DNA of 8,728 nucleotides from [Eubacterium] saphenum (GTDB lineage Bacteria > Bacillota > Clostridia > Oscillospirales > Ruminococcaceae), in assembly GCA_004555635.1 (NCBI GenBank), contig SFHN01000040.1:1-8728 (forward strand). The letters are read 5' to 3'. Below, one piece after another: positions 1 through 5,987 of the stretch; the stretch's first letter is position 1; the number at the start of each line of letters is the position of its first letter. The notes beneath the pieces were generated by a model that saw nothing but the letters and a program-made list of their open reading frames with translations, ran no database searches and was not told the DNA's origin. The position numbers and the translations under genes were made by a program.

Positions 1-1
1 T

Positions 2-496
2 ATCGAGTTCCAGCACGTTAAGCCCGGCAAGGGTGCGGCGTTCGTAAGAACAAAGGTAAAGAACGTTATTACAGGCTCTGTGGTTGAAAAGACCTACAAC
101 CCTTCCGCAAAGTTCCCGACCGCTTACGTTGAGCGCAAGGATATGGAGTACACCTATTCCGATGGCGAGCTTTACCACTTTATGGACCCCGAGACCTACG
201 AGGATGTTCCCGTAAACGCAAGCGACCTCGGCGACAACTTCAAGTTCGTCAAGGAGAACATGATTTGCAAAGTTTGCTCCTACAAGGGCAAGGTATTTGG
301 TGTTGAGCCTCCGAACTTCGTTGAGCTTCAGATTACACAGACCGACCCCGGCTTTGCAGGCAACACCGCTACAAACGCGACCAAGCCCGCTACCCTTGAA
401 ACTGGCGCAGAAATCCGCGTTCCGCTGTTCATCAACGAGGGCGAGGTTATCCGTATCGACACCAGAACAGGCGAGTACATGGAGCGCGTAAAGTAA
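2..496 (+). CDS. efp: Elongation factor P, 5'-truncated by the window edge
   Basis: Elongation factor P binds ribosomes stalled at consecutive prolines and stimulates peptide-bond formation. The frame is open from base 2, giving 164 visible codons; the family is usually about 185 residues, so about 20 N-terminal residues lie outside the window. The visible protein starts in the N-terminal KOW-like domain with the loop KPGKG. The lysine at 29-31 matches the loop-tip lysine that is modified in many bacteria. A central OB-fold follows, then a C-terminal OB domain with the EF-P signature ([20 protein letters not shown]). It ends in GEYMERVK, a typical tail. The next gene starts 39 bp downstream with no terminator between, so the two are probably co-transcribed. 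Identification is firm; the modification type cannot be read from the sequence. Confidence 0.97.
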   Translation: MEFQHVKPGKGAAFVRTKVKNVITGSVVEKTYNPSAKFPTAYVERKDMEYTYSDGELYHFMDPETYEDVPVNASDLGDNFKFVKENMICKVCSYKGKVFGVEPPNFVELQITQTDPGFAGNTATNATKPATLETGAEIRVPLFINEGEVIRIDTRTGEYMERVK

Positions 497-535
497 GCTG
501 CGCCCCGTGAAATATTCAGAAAGGAAGTAAAAGCA

Positions 536-922
536 ATGACTATCGGCGAAAAGGTATCTTATCTCAAGGGACTTGCAGAGGGACTTAATGTTGAGGACAA
601 GATTGTTATCGGCATTCTTGATGTTCTTGCGGACATCGCTGAAAACCTTGCAGAGGTTGACGAGGAGCTTGACGACGTTGCTTCCGTTATGACCGACCTT
701 GAGGAGAGCGTTGCTGACCTTGAGGACGAGGTTTTTGATGTCGAGGACGACGACTACGACGATGAGCTTGACGACGAGCTTGAGGATATGTACGAAACCA
801 CCTGTCCCGCCTGCAACAACACCATCAGATTTGACTATGAGCAGGCTGCTCAGGGCGGAATGGACTGCCCCAACTGCGGCGAGCATCTTCAGTTTGAAGG
901 CGAAGATGACGACGCAGAATAA
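536..922 (+). CDS. CD1247-type acidic zinc-ribbon protein
   Basis: This small 128-residue protein has three parts. An N-terminal helical segment (residues 1-35, MTIGEKVSYLKGLAEGL) resembles the domain named after Clostridioides difficile CD1247. An extremely acidic, coiled-coil-like linker (37-84) has 26 Asp/Glu of 48 residues and no Lys or Arg. A C-terminal zinc ribbon uses the pairs C90-x2-C93 and C111-x2-C114. No signal peptide or membrane segment is seen, so it is probably cytosolic. AAGGAAG at 521-527 sits 8 nt before the ATG. It follows efp, a neighbour I recall for this family in Clostridia, and is closed by a terminator at 942. The function is unknown; the ribbon suggests nucleic-acid or protein binding, which is inference only. 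The family assignment rests on recognising the N-terminus and the layout. Confidence 0.85.
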   Translation: MTIGEKVSYLKGLAEGLNVEDKIVIGILDVLADIAENLAEVDEELDDVASVMTDLEESVADLEDEVFDVEDDDYDDELDDELEDMYETTCPACNNTIRFDYEQAAQGGMDCPNCGEHLQFEGEDDDAE

Positions 923-941
923 TCCTGTGCATTGATTTATG

Positions 942-978
942 CAGGCGGGTGACTTCTGTCGCCCGCCTGTTTTGTTTT
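942..978 (+). terminator. Intrinsic terminator after the efp-CD1247 pair
   Basis: CAGGCGGGTGAC (942-953) and GTCGCCCGCCTG (958-969) form a 12-bp stem with one U-G pair around the loop TTCT. It is followed directly by TTTTGTTTT (970-978). This is a textbook rho-independent terminator 20 bp past the stop of the zinc-ribbon gene. Its U-tract ends one base before the GGAG ribosome site (980-983) of the next gene, so it also acts as a barrier in front of that gene. Confidence 0.93.
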
Positions 979-991
979 CGGAGTGACAAAT

Positions 992-1696
992 ATGGCAGAC
1001 AAAAAGGCAAGCACCGCTAAAAAGCAAGCCGCCGCGATGATGGCGATTGTCCTGGCGGGAGTTGTCGCGATGACGGTTATCGACCTTATTATTCAGCCGC
1101 CGTATGCGGTGAAATCTGCCGCGAAGGTTGTGCTGTTTACGGGAATGCCGCTGGTGTATTCGCTGCTTGTGAACAAGGAGCTTGACCTCAAAACGCTGTT
1201 CAAGGTCGGCGGAGGCGCAAGGGGCATTATAGAAGCGGTGCTGTTTGGCGCGGCGGTTTTCGGGGTAATTGTCGGGGCATACCTGCTGATAGGCGGGCTT
1301 TTCGATTTCTCGCAGATAACCGCAAATATGGAAAAGTCGATGGGAATAACCAAGGACAATTTTCTTTTCGTTGCGCTTTATATCTCGTTTGTGAACTCGT
1401 TTCTGGAGGAGTTTTTCTTCAGAGGGTTCGCCTGCCTTAAGCTTCAGCAGTACGTTTCGCGAAAGGCGGCGTATGCGTTCAGCTCGATAAGCTTTTCGGC
1501 GTATCACATCGCGATGATGTGGGTGGCGTTTGAGCCGCCGCTTGTGGCGTTTGCCTGCTTCGGGCTGATTATCGGCGGCTGCCTGTTTAACTTCTTCAAC
1601 GAGAAATACGGCAACCTTTACATCTCGTGGCTTATACATATGGGCGCAAACTTCGCGATAAACGGAATTGCTATGTCCCTGTACGGAATAATATGA
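992..1696 (+). CDS. CPBP family intramembrane metalloprotease (CAAX/Rce1-like)
   Basis: This is a multi-pass membrane protein of 234 residues with the motifs of the CPBP (CAAX prenyl protease 2-like, ABI) family. They are E139-E140-x3-R144 (EEFFFRG), F168-x3-H172 (FSAYH) and H216-x3-N220 (HMGAN); these glutamates and histidines form the intramembrane active site in the family. The N-terminus is short and lysine-rich, followed by about seven or eight hydrophobic segments. Bacterial members include bacteriocin-immunity and peptide-processing proteins, but the substrate here is unknown. ATG at 992 is preferred because GGAG at 980-983 lies 8 nt upstream. An in-frame GTG at 983 overlaps that ribosome site and would add only three residues. 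hisC follows 13 bp later, so the two probably share a transcript. An intrinsic terminator lies directly upstream. Confidence 0.9.
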   Translation: MADKKASTAKKQAAAMMAIVLAGVVAMTVIDLIIQPPYAVKSAAKVVLFTGMPLVYSLLVNKELDLKTLFKVGGGARGIIEAVLFGAAVFGVIVGAYLLIGGLFDFSQITANMEKSMGITKDNFLFVALYISFVNSFLEEFFFRGFACLKLQQYVSRKAAYAFSSISFSAYHIAMMWVAFEPPLVAFACFGLIIGGCLFNFFNEKYGNLYISWLIHMGANFAINGIAMSLYGII

Positions 1697-1709
1697 AAAG
1701 GAGATAACT

Positions 1710-2759
1710 ATGAGCTGGAAAGACAACCTTATAAAGATAGAACCCTATGTTGCGGGCGAACAGCCTGCGAAAACCGATTTTATCAAGCTTAACGCAAACG
1801 AAAACCCCTACCCGCCCTCTCCCGCGGTGATTAAGGCGATAGCGGATTTCCGCGCAGAGGGGCTAAAAAAATACCCCGACGCAAACGCCTCGCCGCTTTG
1901 CCTTGCAATCGCGGAGCGCTTGGGGCTGTCGCGCGAAAACGTGTTTGTCGGCAACGGCTCGGACGACGTGCTTGCGCTATGCTTCCGCGCGTTCTTTAAC
2001 TCCGACAAGCCTATAATCTACCCCGACATAACCTACTCGTTCTACCCCGTGTGGTGCGAAATGCTGCGTATTCCGTATGAAACAATCCCCGTTGACGAGG
2101 AGTTCAACATCAACCCCTCGGACTACGCTCGCGAGAACGGCGGCGTTGTTATCGCAAACCCGAACGCGCCCACGTCGATAGGCAGGGGGCTTGACTTTAT
2201 CCGCGAAATTCTCGACGCGAACCGCGACAGCGTTGTTATCGTTGACGAGGCGTATGTCGATTTCGGCGGGGTGTCGGCTGTGCCGCTTCTTAAGGAGTAC
2301 GATAACCTTGTCATCACGCAGACGTTCTCCAAGAGCCGCTCTATGGCGGGAATGCGAATAGGCTTCGCGCTCGGAAACCGCGAGATAATCTCCGCGCTTT
2401 ATGCCGCAAAGGACAGCTACAACTCCTACCCGATGGACAGCGTTGCGATTGCTGCGGGCGTGGCTTCTGTCGCTGATGAGCAGTATTTTTGCGATACCGT
2501 TGCAAGGATAGTTGCAACGCGTGGGCGCCTTACGGAAGAACTGCGGAAAATGGGCTTTGACGTCAAGGACAGCAGCGCGAACTTCGTTTTCGCGGAGCAC
2601 TCTTCCCGCCGCGCAAAGGACATCTGCGAGTATCTTAAAACGCGGGACATCTATGTTCGGTATTTCAGCAAGCCGCGCATTGATAACCGCCTGCGCATAA
2701 CCGTCGGCACGGACGAGGAGATTGACGCGCTTATTTCGGCGCTAAGAGATTACCTTTAA
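1710..2759 (+). CDS. hisC: Histidinol-phosphate aminotransferase
   Basis: This 349-residue PLP enzyme of fold type I transfers the amino group of glutamate to imidazole-acetol phosphate, giving histidinol phosphate in histidine biosynthesis. It has the family's landmarks in order: LNANENPY (27-34), YPD (55-57), the NPNAPT loop (150-155), VDEAYVDF (178-185) with D179 that contacts the pyridine nitrogen, the PLP-lysine motif TFSK (K208), AGMRIG (213-218) and a C-terminal RLRITVG (from 327) with the substrate-binding arginine. The length is normal. AAGGAG at 1698-1703 sits 6 nt before the ATG, and the gene starts 13 bp after the CPBP stop. No other his gene is in the window, so it stands apart from a his operon here. 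The related CobD threonine-phosphate decarboxylase is less likely because no cobalamin gene is nearby and the DEAYVDF motif is HisC-like. Confidence 0.9.
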   Translation: MSWKDNLIKIEPYVAGEQPAKTDFIKLNANENPYPPSPAVIKAIADFRAEGLKKYPDANASPLCLAIAERLGLSRENVFVGNGSDDVLALCFRAFFNSDKPIIYPDITYSFYPVWCEMLRIPYETIPVDEEFNINPSDYARENGGVVIANPNAPTSIGRGLDFIREILDANRDSVVIVDEAYVDFGGVSAVPLLKEYDNLVITQTFSKSRSMAGMRIGFALGNREIISALYAAKDSYNSYPMDSVAIAAGVASVADEQYFCDTVARIVATRGRLTEELRKMGFDVKDSSANFVFAEHSSRRAKDICEYLKTRDIYVRYFSKPRIDNRLRITVGTDEEIDALISALRDYL

Positions 2760-2766
2760 TTCAGCG

Positions 2767-2812
2767 AAAAAATAACAAGCGACCCTCCTATGATTTTATC
2801 CATAGGAGGGTC
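2767..2812 (-). terminator. Terminator between convergent hisC and antiporter genes
   Basis: GACCCTCCTATG (2781-2792) and CATAGGAGGGTC (2801-2812) form a perfect 12-bp stem with an 8-nt loop. Read on the minus strand, the hairpin is followed within 8 nt by a run of six T (2772-2767), so it fits best as the terminator of the antiporter gene. On the plus strand the tail (ATTGCGTTAATTGTTT) is only weakly T-rich, so it may stop hisC transcripts less efficiently. Confidence 0.85.
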
Positions 2813-2833
2813 ATTGCGTTAATTGTTTCGGGG

Positions 2834-4009
2834 TCATTCCTCTTTCAAAAGCCACCGCTTGCCGAAGGCTTCAATCAGCGCCGCGCCAAGCGTTGCGGTT
2901 ACAAGTATCGCGATAACCGCAACCGAAAGCACCTTCTGCCCGCAAGCCATTCCCATAGCGAGCGGCACTCCGCCGATTGCCGCCTGCACCGTCGCTTTCG
3001 GGAGATAGCTGAACGCGCAGAACAGCCGCTCCTTTGCGCTTAGCTTCGTCCCGATAAGGCAGAGGAACACGCCCGCCGAGCGCAGCACAAGCGCCCCAGC
3101 GATAAGCAGCAGCGCCTTTACACCCGACTCTGCCGCCGCGCCGATATCCACCGCCGCGCCGACCAGCACGAACAGCACGATTTCCGCGCCGCACCATAGC
3201 TTGCCGAGCTTCGCCGAAACGCGCTGCGTCTGCTCCTGCGCTTTTACGCCCATAAACAGCCCCGCAGCCATAACCGCGACAAGCCCCGAGAAGCCAACCC
3301 GCCCGCTCAGCGCGTCCTCTGCCGCCGTCAGAAGAAACGCGCAGCTAAGCACTACGATAACCTTTGCGCTGTCGCGTATGTGGATTTTCCTGAAAAGGAG
3401 CGCGAGCAGCAGCCCCACAGCCGCTCCCGCCGCCGCGCCGAGAACAAGCGACAGCGGAATGTTCAGCAGCGTAAGCGCTGACAGCTCTCCGCCCTGTTCT
3501 ATCCCCGAAAAAACCGAGAACATCACGATTACGAACACGTCGTCAATCGAAGCCCCCGCGAGAATCATCTGCGGAATCAGCTTGTCGGTGCCGCGGCGCT
3601 CCTCCATCAGCTTCAGCATTTTCGGGACGATAACCGCGGGCGACACCGCCGCAAGCACCGCGCCCATAACCGCAGCTTCCGTAATCGACAGCCCAAGCAG
3701 CGGGGGAGCAAGCAGCACCGTACCCGCCATCTCAAAGCAGGCGGGAACAAAGCACAGCAGCGCCGCAGGCCGCCCGATTTTCTTGAGGTCGGACAGCTTC
3801 AGGTTCATTCCCGCGCGAAGCAGGATAATGACAAGCGCGATTTTTCTAAGCTCCGCCGAAATCCCGAGCAGCTTTTCGTCAAGCAGACCGAGGCTTCCGA
3901 GCGCAATTCCCGCGGCAATCATTCCCGTAAGCTTCGGCAGCCGAAGCTTCCCGAACAGTTCTCCAAAGACAAATCCCGACAGCAGCACAAGCGCAAACCC
4001 AAGCAGCAT
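2834..4009 (-). CDS. Monovalent cation:proton antiporter (CPA superfamily)
   Basis: This is a membrane protein of 391 residues with about 12 hydrophobic segments, belonging to the sodium/hydrogen exchanger family (PF00999 type). It would exchange Na+ (or K+/Li+) for protons across the cytoplasmic membrane. Supporting motifs are LPKLTGMIAAG (24-34), the unwound-helix motif SPAVIVP (123-129), the adjacent acidic pair D156-D157 in ASIDDV that binds the ion in DD-type antiporters, and LPKATVQAA (336-344) with a conserved lysine, as in NHA-type members. No TrkA-N or cyclic-nucleotide regulatory domain follows. An upstream in-frame GTG at 4048 lies inside the terminator hairpin of the leader; ATG at 4009 is preferred because AAAAGGAG (4025-4018) is 8 nt upstream. 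It has its own promoter and an attenuator-like leader. The transported ion cannot be fixed from sequence. Confidence 0.88.
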   Translation of the reverse strand: MLLGFALVLLSGFVFGELFGKLRLPKLTGMIAAGIALGSLGLLDEKLLGISAELRKIALVIILLRAGMNLKLSDLKKIGRPAALLCFVPACFEMAGTVLLAPPLLGLSITEAAVMGAVLAAVSPAVIVPKMLKLMEERRGTDKLIPQMILAGASIDDVFVIVMFSVFSGIEQGGELSALTLLNIPLSLVLGAAAGAAVGLLLALLFRKIHIRDSAKVIVVLSCAFLLTAAEDALSGRVGFSGLVAVMAAGLFMGVKAQEQTQRVSAKLGKLWCGAEIVLFVLVGAAVDIGAAAESGVKALLLIAGALVLRSAGVFLCLIGTKLSAKERLFCAFSYLPKATVQAAIGGVPLAMGMACGQKVLSVAVIAILVTATLGAALIEAFGKRWLLKEE

Positions 4010-4029
4010 TTCATTCTCTCCTTTTGCAC

Positions 4030-4074
4030 AAAAAAACCGACAGCACACCCGTAGGGGTAGATGCCATCGGTCTT
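4030..4074 (-). terminator. Attenuator terminator in the antiporter leader
   Basis: On the minus strand the arm from A4071 to C4055 pairs with G4050 to U4036 as 15 pairs (three G-U) with a 2-nt bulge and the loop CUAC. Seven U (4036-4030) follow. The AA-rich bases 4074-4072 can extend the stem into the U-tract. It ends 4 nt before the antiporter ribosome site (4025-4018), so it terminates before the gene is transcribed unless it is disrupted. Transcripts reading through from the response regulator gene would meet it as well. Confidence 0.88.
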
Positions 4075-4133
4075 GTTGATAAAGACGGTTCGGGGCAAAG
4101 TGCCCGCAGGGAGGTCGTCATTCCCTTTTATTC
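4030..4133 (-). promoter_or_regulatory. Candidate ion-sensing riboswitch leader of the antiporter gene
   Basis: From the predicted start near 4133 the RNA can form three compact hairpins before the terminator. P1 is AGGGA (4126-4122) with UCCCU (4112-4108) around a 9-nt loop AUGACGACC. P2 is GGGCA (4105-4101) with UGCCC (4097-4093) around a 3-nt loop. P3 is GUCUU (4086-4082) with AAGAC (4074-4070) around a 7-nt loop. The 3' strand of P3 overlaps the 5' base of the terminator stem, so P3 and the full terminator compete. The segment GAUGGCAUCUAC (4068-4057) after P3 resembles the 3' strand of crcB fluoride riboswitches, and P1 has a similar stem and loop size. However, the base before GAUG is C rather than the conserved U, and the loop-to-3' pseudoknot is poor. 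Na+-I (DUF1646) or Li+ (nhaA-I/II) classes fit the gene better. The class is unresolved. Confidence 0.68.
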
Positions 4134-4139
4134 GCTATA

Positions 4140-4168
4140 AGTATAGCATATCGCCGCAAAAAAGTCAA
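4140..4168 (-). promoter_or_regulatory. Sigma-A promoter of the antiporter leader
   Basis: On the minus strand, TTGACT (4168-4163) and TATACT (4145-4140) are separated by exactly 17 bp. TG one base before the -10 box (4148-4147) makes it an extended -10. It starts 4 bp past the stop codon of the response regulator gene, so the antiporter has its own start site, expected near 4133, and does not rely on the two-component operon. Confidence 0.88.
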
Positions 4169-4172
4169 GCTG

Positions 4173-4877
4173 TTATACCTCCGCCAGCTTATAGCCCAGT
4201 CCGACTTTTGTGATAATGTACTCGGGCGAAGCGGGGTTCTCCTCGATTTTTCTGCGTATGTTCGCGATATTTACGCGGAGTATCTGATTGTCAGCAACGG
4301 CGTTCGGTCCCCAGAGCTGACTTATGATAAAGTCGTAGGTCAGCACCTCTCCCGCGTACCGCCCGAGAAGCGCAATCAGCTTGAACTCGCTGACGGTAAG
4401 CCCCGCGTCCTTTCCTCTGATGAATACGCGGTACTTTGGGTAATCTATCACAAGGTCGCGCACTCTGAACTGACACTGCGCGTTAATGCTTTTGTTTGTT
4501 CCCGACGAAATCGAATGCCGAAGCGCAACCTTTACGCGTGCAAGCAGCTCCGACGAGCCAAAGGGCTTTGATATGTAGTCGTCCGCGCCCATATTCAGAG
4601 CGGCTACCTTGTCAGCCTCCGTGTCGCGCGCCGAAACCACGATGATAGGCATTCCCGACCACTTTCGCACGTTTTTGAGAATGGTCATACCGTCGATGTC
4701 GGGCAGACCGAGGTCAAGCAGAACAAGGTCAGGACAATGAGAGGAGATGAGCAGCTCTGCGTCCTTTCCCGTCGCGGCAGCAAGCACCTCGTAGCCTTCT
4801 GATTCGAGTATCGTTGTCGTCAAGTATGCCATGCTCGGCTCGTCCTCGATAACCAGCATTTTCTCTCTGAACTTCAT
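4173..4877 (-). CDS. KdpE-like DNA-binding response regulator (OmpR/PhoB type)
   Basis: This response regulator of 234 residues has an N-terminal receiver domain (about 5-120) with acidic residues E11 and D12, the phosphorylation site D55 (LLDLGLPD), S82 and K104 (SKPF). The GMPIIVVSAR stretch is close to KdpE. The C-terminal winged-helix DNA-binding domain (about 135-234) has the usual TVSEFKLIALL and VGLGYKL segments. The start codon overlaps the kinase stop as ATGA (4874-4877), which implies translational coupling; AGGGAGG-like bases lie 5-6 nt upstream of it. An inner ATG (codon 7) is less likely. It should be phosphorylated by the adjacent kinase and bind DNA as a dimer. Its target is not visible; the antiporter promoter just downstream is a natural candidate, which is inference. 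No kdpFABC genes are in the window. Confidence 0.93.
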   Translation of the reverse strand: MKFREKMLVIEDEPSMAYLTTTILESEGYEVLAAATGKDAELLISSHCPDLVLLDLGLPDIDGMTILKNVRKWSGMPIIVVSARDTEADKVAALNMGADDYISKPFGSSELLARVKVALRHSISSGTNKSINAQCQFRVRDLVIDYPKYRVFIRGKDAGLTVSEFKLIALLGRYAGEVLTYDFIISQLWGPNAVADNQILRVNIANIRRKIEENPASPEYIITKVGLGYKLAEV

Positions 4878-5908
4878 GATTTCCCTCCGTTGCTTAGTGG
4901 CAGTATAAGCTCAACTACTGCTCCGCCGTCATTGTATGCCTTGATTTTTCCGCCGTGCAGCCGTGCAACCTCCTTGCACAGCTTCAGCCCAAGCCCCAGA
5001 TTTCGGCTGCTGTCGGAGGTGTTGTTCGTAAACAGCCCCTTAAACAGCAACGGCAGAATTTCCTCGTCAAATCCGCAGCCGTCGTCCCTTATTTCCGTAA
5101 CGGCATATTTTTCGTTCGTGTAAAGCCGAACCGAAATCCTGCTCATACCCTTGCCGTGAACCACGCAGTTGTCGAGCAGGTTTTTCACCGCCTGAGTAAA
5201 GAGCTGCGCGTCCATCGGCACTAAAACAAGCTCCTGCGGCACCGAGGTTACAATCTTGATATCGGGGTGACGTTCGAGAAACCACCCGATTACTTCCGCG
5301 ATGATTTCCTCCGCAGCCTCGTTTTTTTTCGACAGCTTTATTATGTTGTTGTCGATACGCGCAACCGTAAGAATGTTTGACGAAGCCTTCAGAAGCCACT
5401 CGCTCTCCTGCTTAATCCCCTCGACAAGCTTTCGCTTGTTGTCCTCGGGAAGGCTGTCGCCAAGCTCGGTATATACGTTCGCCGAGGTGTAGATAAGCGA
5501 GAGCGGCGTTCGTATATCGTGCGATAGCGCCCGCATAAGGTCTGCCTTAAACAGCTCGCGCTCCTTTGCTGCCACTTTTTTCTGATGCTTTTTTCTAAGC
5601 TCAATGATAATATTTATCAGCACCGACGAGCAGACTATAACCAAAAATGCCAGCGGGTTTTCTGTGAAAAAGCTGATTTCGCAGTGCGGGGAGATAAACC
5701 GATAGTCGGCAAGCAGCGCTCCCGAAACCGCCGCCAGCGTCCCCCAGATATATCCGTCGGTAAGGTTTGACACCATCGCCGTCGCCAGCATAAAAACCCA
5801 GCCCGCAAACGCGTCGGAAGCAAAAATCTTTTCGAGCAGCAGGCAAAGCAGATACCCGAAAGCCATCACTCCGAGCGTGACAGAAATATTCTTTATGGAA
5901 TCTTTCAT
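4874..5908 (-). CDS. KdpD-like sensor histidine kinase, short form
   Basis: This kinase of 344 residues starts directly with four membrane helices (about 10-27, 33-50, 54-70, 84-103). They match the DUF4118 membrane domain of KdpD, including the TDGYIWGTLAAVSGALLADY region (50-69) and the short FISPHC stretch after it. A basic helix leads to the HisKA domain with H130 (SHDIRTPLS), then the ATPase domain with N247 (NLLDN), the G1 box DDGCGF (275-280) and the G2 box GLGLKL (305-310). The roughly 390-residue cytoplasmic KdpD/USP sensor part and the GAF-like region of full KdpD are absent. AAGGAG (5920-5915) sits 6 nt before the ATG. Known KdpD proteins respond to K+ limitation or osmotic stress; whether this short form does is not shown. 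The gene lies 79 bp after the radical SAM gene, without a clear promoter or U-tract terminator between. Confidence 0.92.
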   Translation of the reverse strand: MKDSIKNISVTLGVMAFGYLLCLLLEKIFASDAFAGWVFMLATAMVSNLTDGYIWGTLAAVSGALLADYRFISPHCEISFFTENPLAFLVIVCSSVLINIIIELRKKHQKKVAAKERELFKADLMRALSHDIRTPLSLIYTSANVYTELGDSLPEDNKRKLVEGIKQESEWLLKASSNILTVARIDNNIIKLSKKNEAAEEIIAEVIGWFLERHPDIKIVTSVPQELVLVPMDAQLFTQAVKNLLDNCVVHGKGMSRISVRLYTNEKYAVTEIRDDGCGFDEEILPLLFKGLFTNNTSDSSRNLGLGLKLCKEVARLHGGKIKAYNDGGAVVELILPLSNGGKS

Positions 5909-5954
5909 TTAACGCTCCTTTCGGGTGATGGTAACGTGGTTTGGAATAGTTTTT

Positions 5955-5980
5955 GGAGCAAAGCTGCGAGCGTTTGCTCC
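5955..5980 (-). repeat. Inverted repeat between the radical SAM and kinase genes
   Basis: GGAGCAAA (5955-5962) and TTTGCTCC (5973-5980) form a perfect 8-bp inverted repeat. Inside it, GCT and AGC can add three pairs with one bulged base and a GCG loop. On the minus strand the hairpin is followed by AAAAAC, not by T residues, so it is not a standard intrinsic terminator. It lies in the only gap of the radical SAM-kinase-regulator row and could be an operator or an mRNA processing or stability element. Confidence 0.55.
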
Positions 5981-5987
5981 GCCGATG

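Noticed and set aside
983..991. GTG start for the CPBP gene
   Set aside because: The GTG overlaps the only good ribosome site (GGAG 980-983), which is correctly spaced for the ATG at 992.
1977..2600. Open frame of 207 codons on the minus strand inside hisC
   Set aside because: It is entirely antisense to a gene with all catalytic motifs intact, and no family features or ribosome site were seen.
4010..4048. GTG start for the antiporter gene 13 codons upstream
   Set aside because: It lies within the terminator hairpin and U-tract, and the added residues (CCRFFCAKGENE) are translated leader; the ATG at 4009 has a strong ribosome site.
3201..4079. Long open frame of 292 codons on the plus strand opposite the antiporter gene
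   Set aside because: It is very rich in Ser, Pro and Ala as expected from reading a GC-rich membrane gene backwards, has no ribosome site, and runs through the leader and terminator of the real gene.
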